Shown one piece after another: positions 51,741 through 63,700 of a stretch of DNA of 64,000 nt. The number at the start of each line of letters is the position of its first letter. Position 1 is the first letter of the stretch. Made by a program: the position numbers and the translations under genes. The DNA comes from Paenibacillus eucommiae (GTDB taxonomy: Bacteria; Bacillota; Bacilli; Paenibacillales; NBRC-103111): the NCBI RefSeq assembly GCF_017874215.1, contig NZ_JAGGLB010000024.1, positions 1 to 64,000 on the forward strand, given 5' to 3'. The notes beneath the pieces are model-generated. The model was not told the DNA's origin. It saw nothing but the letters and a program-made list of their open reading frames with translations, and ran no database searches.

Positions 51741-54700
51741 TTAATTGACCTGCGTTAACTCCGGTTGCAGCAGCACATGGATATCGTGCTCCAGTTGTAG
51801 CAGGTTAAGCAACATGACAACTGCTTCGGCGCGGGTAACCTCTCCCCGCGGGCGGAACGTGCCATCCTGATAGCCTGTAATTATGCCCGCATTAGCCGCC
51901 AACTCGACAAGCTTCACTGCATAGCCACTCACCTGCTTACTGTCCGTAAAGGACCGCTTGTGTTGCTGCGGCAGCGTCTCGGTATGCACCAGGCCAAGCA
52001 GTATCGTCACCGTCTCCTGGCGGGTAATCGTCTGGTTCGGGCGGAACGTGCCGTCCGCGTAACCGTTAATTACCCCATGCCCGGCGAGAGTGCCAATCGC
52101 CTGAGCAGCCCAGTGTGCTTCAATATCCGAGAGCGACCACGTCTTCTTGCCGGTGTCCTCAATTCCAAGCAGTTGCACAAGCAGCGCTGCGAATTCAGCC
52201 CGTGTGATCGTCTGATTGCCTCGCGCTGTGCCATCCTTATAGCCGCGAATCCCTTCCAATCTTGCGAACAGCCCGATCGGCTGCTTCGCCCAATGCTTTG
52301 CCAGGTCCGTGAACCTTGCTGCACCATCCTCACCCGCGGTGCTTGCAAGCAGCATCCGGAAACGGGCGAGCACTTTCTTCAGATCGAAAATATCGGACTT
52401 GAACAGCCCTTGCTCTTCCGCCGGCTCTGTTGGATCGACCGGATCAACAGGCTTCGGATCGGTTGGTTTTGGATCTGTCGGACCCGTGGGACCTGTTGGG
52501 CCCGTTGGACCTGTTGGCGTACCCGGCGTAGAAGTGCTGATGAATTTCACGCTCGCCTTCTGCTCCAGCACAACCGGCGTGCTGAACCCAATGCCAGTGA
52601 CCTCAACTTTAAACTCTACCTGTTCCACTTTTTTATTGGTAACGGTAAATTCAACTTGGCCGCTCGCATCTGTGGTCAGTTCATCGTCTGTTATTTCTGC
52701 ACTGCCATTTACTGCTTTGAGCGTTACCCGGTATTCCGGCAGCGCATGGCCAAAATCGTCCTTTACCGTCACGGTAATCTTCGCTTCACTTGTACCATCT
52801 GCTTGGATTTCCTTCGGTGTTACGGCAACGGTCGAAGCCTTGCTGCTGGCTGCGCCTGCTGCGAACTGCAGGGGAACCGTTTCTTTCAGCGGCTTCTCTT
52901 CCGTTACATCATACGCCTGGTAGGTCCAGCTTCCGATTGTGGTGCTGTTCACCAGGAACTTCGCATCGCCATTCGCATCCGTCGTTGCGCGCCAATTGCG
53001 GCCCATTTTTTCTACGAGCTCGACTTCACGATTGGCCATGCGATTGCCATACTCATCGATGAGCGTGACGGTAATCGTGGCATTCGTCTTGCCATCGGCT
53101 AGGATTGGTGCTTGTGTATCAACCACGAGTGTTGATGCCGCAGCATCCAGCTTGCCATTTGTAAACACAACGGTTGCGGCGCCCAGCAGTTGCTCCGATC
53201 CGCCGATCATAACATAAACCTCATATTGCTTGGACTCGACAACTCCGTTAGCTACTGCGAAGGTTGCTTCGCCGCGGGCATCGGTGACTTGCTTCCCAAT
53301 CCCTGTATCGCCATCCTTAAGCGTTACTTCCTGACCGCTAAGCAAGTGCTGATGTCCATCCTTCAACGTAACTGTAATATTTGCGGTAGCCGTCCCGTTC
53401 CCAGGAACCGCGGCAGGAGCTGCGGTAATTATAGAAGCGTTAAAATCCACTTCCCCAGCGACAAACATAAGATTCGCCCGCTGCAGCAGCTCAAGTCCTG
53501 TGTCTACATCTGTTACATAAACGGTAATTTCTTCGACCGCTGTGCTCGTAACCTGGAATGTTGCTACGCCATCCGCATCCGTTGCAGCCTGCCAGCTTCG
53601 GCTAGCATCATCGGCCACATGCAGCTGCAGAGCACGGTTCGGCACGGCAAGGCCGTTAATATCCTGCAGCGTAACCGTTACTGTAGCTGCAGTTGCCCCA
53701 TCCGCCACAACAGCCGCAGGAGTTGCGCTAATACTAGATCCAAGGTCAACATCTCCATTGATAAAGGATACGCGAACCTTTTGGGCGAGCGCTACTTCTT
53801 GAGCATTCGGCAGCGCAGCATAAGCGGTGTACGTCACTTGCCCAACCTCGCTGCTTGCCACGGTAAATACTGCTGTACCCGCCGCATCTGTAACCGCATT
53901 GACTGCTGTAAGCGTCGCATCGCCCCCATCCGCTTCCAGCCTGACGGTTGTGCCCGGCAACAGATGGCCATATGCATCCTTGATAACCACCTTGATCGTC
54001 GATGTGCTTGCGCCGTCTGCGATAATAACATTCGGCTGAGCCTTCACCTCGGAACGACTAGCGTCCGGTGCCCCTGTGACAAAATGAATCATCACTTGAT
54101 CCGTTAGCGTAAGGTCTGTCGCAACGTCTATAGCCTTGTACGTAACCGCCGCCACCTCAGCAAGCGACACCGTAAAGCTCGCTACGCCATCGTTATCGGT
54201 GAACGCCAGCTGCGGATCGATCGCCTTCTGGCTGCCGGCCGCTTCAAGGCGAACCTGGCGCGCAGGAAGCGGATGCCCGTTTTCATCAAGCAAAGTCGCC
54301 TGCAAGGTTGCCGCGGACTGGCCGTCTGCCAGCACCTCTGTATGCGTGCTCGTCAGACTGGACAGGTTAATGTCCAAATTGCCGGCTACGAACTGAATGG
54401 TCGCTTGTTCATCCAGCGCAGCGCCGCTGAACACATCGATGGCCTGGAACGTGACCGCTTCAACCGCTGCATTGGATGCAAAGAACCATGCGCTGCCATT
54501 CTCGTTCGTCTGTACAATTACGCTGTCGATCGTTGCCCCGCCATTTAATGCCCTCAGTTCCACATCCCGATAGGCAAGCGGGTTGCCCGCCTGGTCGACC
54601 AGATTAACCATAACAACACCATGTTCGCGACCATTCGCAAGGACGGATGCATCCACAGCTTCAAGCTTGGAATGCTGCAGGTCAAGCTTTTGCTCTGGCG

Positions 54701-57700
54701 TAATAAATCGCAGCATAATTGGCTCTAGCGTGCTGATCTGTCGATAAGGATCGCCGATTAACAGCAGTACTGTCGCCGGATTCTCACTCGTCACCCTGAA
54801 GCGATACACGCCATCAGTATCTGAGCCTGCCTGCGCATCTAACTCTTCCACTTGAACCTGATCCATGCCATAGCCAAATGGATATACCCGCTCACCAGCC
54901 ATCGGCTCGCCATCGATGTTAACCATATGAACGGTAATAAGCGAAGCTTCCTTCCCGTCTGCAAGCCGTTCATAATGGTCGACTTCAATCCGCGATTGCA
55001 CGGGATCAAATACTTTTTGTACAAAGGCGTGTTGAGGCTGATACTGCCCTACCGTTCGCCCCAATGCCTCATCATACGTCTCAAACGTTACAATTCCGGC
55101 CTCACTCCGCTTTACCTTGAACGTGATATGGCCATCAGCATCGGTCAGCGCGCCGCGCAACAATTCAATTGTTGTTTTCGGATCAGAAACGAGTTGCCCT
55201 GCGTCATCCTGCGTATAGGCATGCAGCGTCAGCTCGCGTCCCTCTACCGGATTGCCCCCCGCATCCATTGCCGTTAACTGTACATTCGTCCAGTTTTCCT
55301 GATGTACGCTGGCCGGGGATTCGTAACGTTCAAATGACCAGTTTACATTGCCCTCAAAATCACCCGTCATAAACGTCATAATCGGCAAATCCCCGAGCTT
55401 GGCAATTCTTTGGCCAGTAGTATAACTCGCCAGATAAACCTCTAATTTCGCCTCGCCCACGCGGGAAATATTCAGCTCATACGGCTCATAGGAATCCTGC
55501 CCGCGATAACGCAACATAAATGTTTGCGGCCATATTTCCGTATCTCCAACCGTACCGACAACTTCAAAATATTCCCCTCCGGCCGGCTCATACGGCAATC
55601 CGTTCTCGGTCTTGAGCACCATCGTCAATTGCGGCTTCTCGCCGACCTTGAAGCTTGTTTTATTCACCTTGAGTTCAGCATCAAGCAGTTGAAGCTCGCC
55701 CGGAATAAATTTAAAGTTGTTGATTGCTGGCGCAGAAGCTTGCTGGCCATCGTACTTTACGGTTGTATAGATACTGAATGTATCCGAGCCTAAATAGCGC
55801 AGCGGAATGATCGCTTGCCCGGCTGCATCCGTTGTACCCGTAAACGTCAGTGAGCCTCCAGTCTGGCTATAGAGGGATACAATCACTTCTGCCCCCGCAT
55901 AAGGATTTTCTTTTTTATCCTTTGCAGTAACCGTAAGCTTCGCCTCATCGATGCCATTGCCTAGTACCTCGGACTTATCCAGTAAACTGCTGATGACGGC
56001 ATTTCCGGTTTGAATTTGCTGCGGCACCACCGTAATGGTCTCGTTCAGCTCCACTTCGCCTACTTTTATGGTGAGTACAGCGGTGCCGACAGATTCGCCA
56101 TAAGCGCCAATGATAAGCCGCCCGGATGGATCTGTTTGCCCGCTGCTCATACTTAGCCTTACATGCGGGCTATTCATAGTAATACTTACATTGGCGCCCG
56201 GTAAGCTATACCCCAGTGCATCCTTCGCAAATATCGTTATTGTTGCAGGCGTGTTGCTCTTTGCTTCAATTGTTCTTGAATCGATATACACCTCTACCTT
56301 CGAGCTGTCCGGAGCACCGTAATCAAACATGATAGTAAACTGTCTAAACAGGGATGGATTAGTCCCAACATACAGACTATAATTAACCGCGCCGTATGGC
56401 AGGGCTTGAATCGTAAATTCCACCTTGCCATTGTCGTCCGTTGATAGCCCTTGCCCTTGAACAGCTCCACTTCCAGTTATGCGCTGCGCTCTTAATTGAA
56501 CCGCTTGATTCGCAATCGGATGGCCGGAGGCATCACGAATGTAAGCTGTAATCGTCGCCGTCTCTGAAGTGCCGACGTGAATGGTGCTCGTCGAAATGCT
56601 CGCTGCAGAATGTGACGAAGAGAAGCCGCCCGGTACAAAGGTAAGCACAATCATCTGTGACGTATTTGTCTCCGCTTCTGTTGCAGTAATCGTTGCCTTG
56701 CCAAGCTGGCTGCCCCATACTCGAACACGTGCCTCACCGCTCGCATTGGTCGTAACCGTATCCGATTCAAAACGCACGCCCGGCAGATCTGCAGCTAGGC
56801 GGACGGACTTATTGGCAATGCCTCTTCCTTTACCATCCTTCACCGTTACCTGAAGCGTTCGTGAATCGCTGTCATTGGCAGTCACTTGACTGCCCTGGAA
56901 GCCCAAAATTTCGATTCCCATTTTGCTGCCGTCGACCGGCCCTGCAATAAACTGAACCTGAAAAGGCTTGCTCTGTGACGGATTGTTGTTCAACCAGATT
57001 TCAAAGGATTGGACACCCGCCGAATCGCTGGTAATTGTCGTATAGAACTGTCCGTCTTGATCTGTTTGGCCGGTATAGTTACTAATGGTTACAGTACCGG
57101 CAGACGTTGGCTGAAATATAAAGATATCCACGCCCGGCAGCGGATTGCCGCCCGCATCCCTTGCCGTTATTGTAACTGCTGCCTCATCAATGCCATTCGC
57201 ATATTTGCCAGACTCCACCTCAACGGTTGAACGTGCCACGCTAATGCCGCCCAGCTTGAACGTCACGTTCACTGGCTGGGCGAAGCTTGCTCCGCCCGCT
57301 TCCATCGCTGTAAAGGACACCGCCCCCGGAGTCGTTGATGCCACCTGGAAAAGCGCCTTGCCGTCGGCATCCGTAGTCACTTGTGCCGGCTCGATTATTG
57401 CAGCTGCCCCGGACGCTTGCGCCAGCTCTACTTCCCGGCCTGCTAGCGGGTACCCATTTGCATTGCGCAGGACCGCTTGCACGGTCAGCTTCGTCGTCCC
57501 GTCCGCCAGCCCTTCAGGAGCCGCAGCTTCGGTGGTCGATTTCACAGGGTCCATCGCAGGGTCTTCAATCGTGAAAGCTTGCTTCTCCACTTCCTGCGTT
57601 AAGCCGTTCTCCAGCATGATGCGCACTCGCATCTCATACTTGCCTGGTGCTGTCACCTTGGCCACTTCGGTTCGCTGCGAACCGTCGTATGCAGCTGCGG

Positions 57701-60700
57701 CATCTTGCCAGCCCTGGCCATTGATGTTGTACTGTGCCTTCTTAATCGGGTAATCCTCGATCGTATAGGCACTTAGATAAACGGCAGCATCATCCCAATA
57801 CACGAACGGCGCGATTGGCTTGGAGCTTTCTACCGCAGCCGATAGTTTGGTGCCCGCCTCTGCGGTATTCGTCACCTTGAACGTATAGGTGTTGCTTGCA
57901 TAGAGCGGGCTAGTTGGCCGGTACGCAGTGACGCGAACCTGCCATTGATTGACCTCGCCACTTGCTGAGCCTAACAAGGACACATCGGCAATCGCATTAC
58001 CGGTGCCTGTCGCGATGGTTGCGCCGCTTTGGTCAAGGATTGCCACCGTTGCCCGCGGGTTAGCCGCTACCGCTACAAGCTGCGTGCCACCCAGGTTTTC
58101 AGCATTTGCTTCATAAGCCAGCGTGCTTCCCTTAAAGTCAAGCGGCACTCCCGGCATCGCAAGCAGGCTTAATTCCCGGTTGCTGTCGTCGGCACTTTCC
58201 TCATAAAACTCGGCCCGGATATCATAGCCCTTCTTCGTGAAAGTAAAGGTATGTTCAACCTTCTCCTCTGCACCTAGCTGCAGCAAGCTGCCGCCTGCCT
58301 TTAAATAGTTCGTCTCAAGCACATGGCCTGCTTCATCTAACAAATACATGGCCACATTACCCTTCGCAATTGGCGCCATGTTCATATTTTGCATCATGAA
58401 CTTTACGGACGTGGCAGCGCCGCTATTGTCCTGCTCGGTCTCGATGTGCACAAGCGGCTTGTTGTACTTCACCGCCAGGCGTTCCACGTACACCGGCTTC
58501 ACATTATTCGTATCATCGAATTCTTGCAGCACATTGCCTTTGCCATCCTCGATCCACGCATGCAGGTACACATATAGCCCATCATCCAGAATCTCCTGCT
58601 TGCCCTTGGCTGCCAGATACGCCTTCACATCGAAGTCCAGCGCTGCAGCAAAGCCGCCGTTATCCATCTGATCGAGCGACAACTCGTCGCTAATCGTAAT
58701 CGGCGTACCGATCGCATATTCATCTGTAAAGATCGTATTTTCATACAAGCCAAGCTTTATGACCCGGCCTTTGCCCCCGGCAAGCGTCGCATCGTTTTTG
58801 TTATACAGCGGTACTTGCAGCTTGCGCTTGCCGTCCTCTGCCTGCATCGTCGGGTCCGATATGCCCACATCGGCAATGTCGAGGGTAATCTTCCCTTGCT
58901 CAACGATTTGGTCGCCATTCGCAAACGTCGCCTTCACCGTATAGCCCATATTGCCAATCTTGTCTGGAATGCCATATACGTAAACCAACGATTCCGTTTG
59001 ATTCGGCAGCAGCTGCACAGGATACGTTTTGGAAGCACCGTCCACGCTGATCTCGACGCTTTGAATCGCATCCAGCCCCTGGTTCACCAGCGAGAACGTA
59101 ATCGGCAAGTCGAAGCCTTTGACGATTTCCTCCGGGTTCAGCCAGAACAGGTCCCCTCTAAAGGCATTTTTATACGTCCCGATTGCGCTATACAAATCGC
59201 TGACCGACTTCGATACATAGACCGGCAAGGTTTCACCATCGACCGTTGTGACGCTGCCGGCCTCAAACGCATCGGTCGTGTACGTCGTGCCAAGCAGCAC
59301 GCCCTTCACTTCGCGCCCATCTGCTCCGCTCACATAGCCGGAAATCGAATCGAGCTGCGTATCCATCGGTACGGCGCCAATATCCTGCACCGCGCTCAGG
59401 TAGTACTGCCCAGCGCTAGTAACACCGAATTTCACAGCCTTAAGGCGATCATGGGTAGACGTCTCCCCGCTCGCTTCATCTGTCACGGTCTCCAAGCTTT
59501 TCCACAGAAGCGATAAATGCTCTATTGCGTTATTCGCACGCGGCAGCTTGGTAAATACAAAGCTTGGATCAATCTTTTCATTCATGCCGGTTGTCAGGTC
59601 CGACAAGCTATCGACAAAGCTGCCATCGACTTCGCCATCAGCGCGAATGGCTGCCAGCGGAATGTCATGTTCCTGCGTCCCGTCTGCGTTGCTTCGCGTC
59701 TTGTACCAGGCCAGCACAAAGCGCTCGGTACCATCGTGCCAGCGCACGCTTGCCAGCTGCGGCTTTTCATTGGCTGCGTTGTCGCTGGTCAGCTGGACGC
59801 TTTTCACCACGCCTTTCGCCTTCCAGGTTGTAGCTGCAGCTGCTGCGTCCTTGTCTGTGTTCACAACCGCATAGACAATTTCATTGTCTGCAGCATCCTG
59901 GTTGCCGCCGCCATTGACGGCATAGGCGACTGCACTTGTGCCATCCGACAGCGCAGCTGCGCTAATGCCCATGATGGTGCCATTTGTACCGTTATACAGG
60001 ACATCCGGATCGCTCCAGGTGCCGCTTGCCTTGTCATACACACGGTACAGAATCGAGTCGAACCCGGAAAAATCAAGCGGGTTAGCGACATTCTGGGCAT
60101 ACACGTTCCGGTACGCCACAAACACTTTATCTTCGCTTACCGCAACGACCGGCGCCAGGTCCGGCGTCAGGTTATCGGTCAGCTGGTACGTTGTCCATTT
60201 GTGCCCGTCATAAATGCTCGCCATGACTTCCGAGCTGTTGTTCATGAGCATCAATTCTTCATTGGTAATCGGCTCACCGGCTTCCTTCTCGAGCGGCTTC
60301 GCCTGCGACGTCCATACCGCGGCCACGAGGCTTCCCTCGCCATCCACCTGCAGGCTGCTGTCACCGAAGCGGCGCATGGCCGGATTCGCCGTAATCGGGC
60401 CTTGCTGCTCATAGCTGCCTGATGCTGCATTGTACTTCGCCCAAGCAGCGACAGTATCTTCGACTTTCGCGCTGTCTGCATCCGACAGGTAGACAAACAA
60501 GGACCCATCGTTTGCGAGCAGCGGATTGGAGAATGGATACGCATTGGTCTGCAGCGGGTTGATTTTTGAAGGCTGCCCGCTGCTGGCCAGTGACCGCAGC
60601 TTCGCAGCTCCGTTGCCCGCGCTCTTCCAGGAACGTTCGTAGTCATCCAGATAATCCCGGTTTTCCACCGTTATCGACTGCAGCAGCTCTTGCTCCGGCT

Positions 60701-63700
60701 GCCCGATGGACTCCAGATACATGCTGATCGCCCGCGAAGCATTGTCCGCCGTGAGTGGCTGGTTCGCATGGTTCTCCCAGTAGTCCTCGATCTTATTCCA
60801 GTTTTTGAACAGCCAAGTACGACTATACTTTAAGGAAGCCAGGTCATAATTAATATGGATAAACAATAATTTAAAGACGACACGAATACCGACAATGCCT
60901 TGAAGCGTGAGCGCATCCCCAGACAATACGCGTTCTTCTGTATTCGCCAGGTAATTCCGGTTAAGCCACTTTGTCGTATTGTCAAACTGCAATCTTCCAA
61001 ATAAACCTACTTTAAAGGCAATGATCGACAAGTCAAATCCTATACCGCCAAATGCTTCCGCATACGCAACGATTCTCAGGCTCGTCAAGTAATCATTGAC
61101 GCTTTTCTTCGATGCATCTGACCAATCGTAACCTGGTTTTTGCTCGTACAGCACACTTGTCTTAAATGAAATCTCCACCGCTGCCCCGAGTTCGATCGAG
61201 AAGGTCACTGGCACGAAGCCCGCCATCATGTTCCAAACCTGTTTATACTGAAAGCCTCCGCCGGCAGTATAACCTCCTGCTTGAACAACATTATTCCATG
61301 TGGCAGTCTTTATATCGTAGCGAAGCTCACCCATGTAGTAGCCGCCGACCGAGAAGAGCGGACCCTTATCCTTCGTTCCGCCATCTTTCAATGCCTTCAA
61401 AAAGGACGAACTCTGCTCCTGCGCGTAGGTGCCGCGCGCCATCTTAAGCATGTCTCCAGCGCCTGGTGCAAAGCTTTGTTCATTTTTATTGAAAAATTTC
61501 ACTTCAGATTTAGCTACCGTGTCAGGGATGCTCGATTGATTAATTTTAATGAGTGTTTTGTATGTCATCGGGTCATCCGTTGGATACAGCTGCATCGTAA
61601 TCGGCCCCGCACTTAAGTTGAATTTGCCCAATAACTTCAAGGTTTCCAGCATGATCTTATCCTTATTGCTAGGCGTTGGCGCCGCAGTCGAAGTTCCTGC
61701 CATATCCCCCCGTATGCGGGCAATCTCGGACTTCAGCCCGAAAATATCGACATCTGGCACGCCAATCATGTTGACCAATGTCGGACGTGCATTAAAGCTT
61801 CGCAGAAACGCTCCCTGATCGTTGTACAGACGATAGCTGAATGTGCCCGACTCTGCCTTATCAAGCCAGATCGTCTTCGCATTAAGCACCTGCACATGGC
61901 GCGTCGTATAGTATTCCGAGAACGGGTATTTCATCGTTTCATAGCTTTGCCCCTCAGGCTTACCGCCATAGCTATTGAGCAGCTCGGCCTTCGCCTGGTC
62001 ACTCACAAAGGTTTCTCCCCACCACATAAACTCACTCGTGAGGCTAATCGTCGGAAACGGATTGTTCGGTCCAAACTTACCGCTATAATCGAGCACGTCA
62101 ACCCGGGTATAATCATTCCCCGTTTTTACATACTGCGCGTAAACGAACGTCTCCCGCTGTCCCGCCGAATTGCTGCGCAGCCGCTGATGCTTCGTACCGA
62201 ACTCAACCTGGTCAATCGGCTTCGTATTCCCTGAGCTGTACACCATAATGGGGTAGAACGCATCGCCTGCAAATTGAACCTCCAGCACGATTTCCACCTG
62301 GTCCTTGGCCGACAAGGAATACGCATTATTCTCCAGCGTAGGGTCATAAAACTTCGTCGTATCAAAAATAACCTTCAGGCGCCCATCATTGCCGACCGTA
62401 TAAGACGTGTCGACGCCGATCTCCGCTGGCTGGGCATAACGCCCGTTGCGGTATACACCACCGCGATACGTAATTTCCCCCACATACGGCTTGCCGTCCG
62501 GCTTGATCAAATACACATCAACCTCAGCCAAGCGCCGCAGTTGCAAAATATTGATCGGATACAGCTGCCGGGTCGCCGGATTCTGCTCCTTCGTCTTTAG
62601 CTGCATCTGGTCGATTACGCCCGTATACGTAGAGCCATCGTAGAACGACGTCACGTAAACATCGCTAATGATGCCATGCTCTTCGTATAGCGCCAGCTCG
62701 CCCTTCGCGTTCGTCTTCACCTCGCGCTCGATCTCGGCACCATTTTCAAGCGTTTTGTACGACAAGGTTGTCTCTGTCTTCGGGTAGAACTGGAACAAAT
62801 ACAGCTTGTCGCGCAGCGTCTCTACCGAGACGTCCAGATCGACATTCATGCCCGTACGGGCATGCGTCGCAGACACCTTCGTATTACCGGTCTCAAGCCC
62901 GGTCAGATGGAAGACCGACTTGGGCAGGTAGGAGCTGTAGCTGTACTCCTCAGTCGATGCCAGGTTGGCATAGGTGCCATAATTCAAGGCGGCTACCTGG
63001 TTGTCCTGGACCTTCCACGCGATCTGATCGGTGATCAGGTTCAAGTCCGTAAAGTCCGATGCATTAATGGACGTATCCTTCACCAGCGTAATGTCCCGGT
63101 TCAGGGCAAGAATCTCTTCACTTGTCATCTTGGAGATGCGATCCACATTGCTTAATGTCGTCTGTGTTGCTTCTTGCCCATCCACCGTAATTTTCAGTGC
63201 ATCGGCATCGTACACATACAAATAATAGGAGTCATAAGACCATGTATTGTCCGCGCTGTTCTTTGCTTTGATTGTAATGATATACGTATCCTTTAAGCGC
63301 TTGTCAGCACCATCGACCGGAGCAAGCTGCAGCACATAATCGCCGCCGTTTCCGTTCACAGAGCTGCTCGTAAATTTGCCTGTCTTGTCGTTATAAGCAA
63401 TCGTGCTTCCTGGCAACAGGACACCATTGCGCGTCACTTCAAATTCAAATGCGCTGCCTGGCAGGCCGTCAAAGTTGCTCATCGCCCAGGAGATCGGAAT
63501 CGAGCCAGCATTATCCGTAAATGCCTGCCCCGCGGAGCGGTCGATTTCAAGCTTGACCGCCGGGGAACGGACAATGACATGCGAGAGCGCTGACAGGACG
63601 TGGAACTCATTTTCCGGATTTCCTGTCGAGACACGCAGTGTATATGTCGGCTGGTTGCCTACGGACAGCTTGGTGAAATATTGTCCTGGCACTTCAAAAT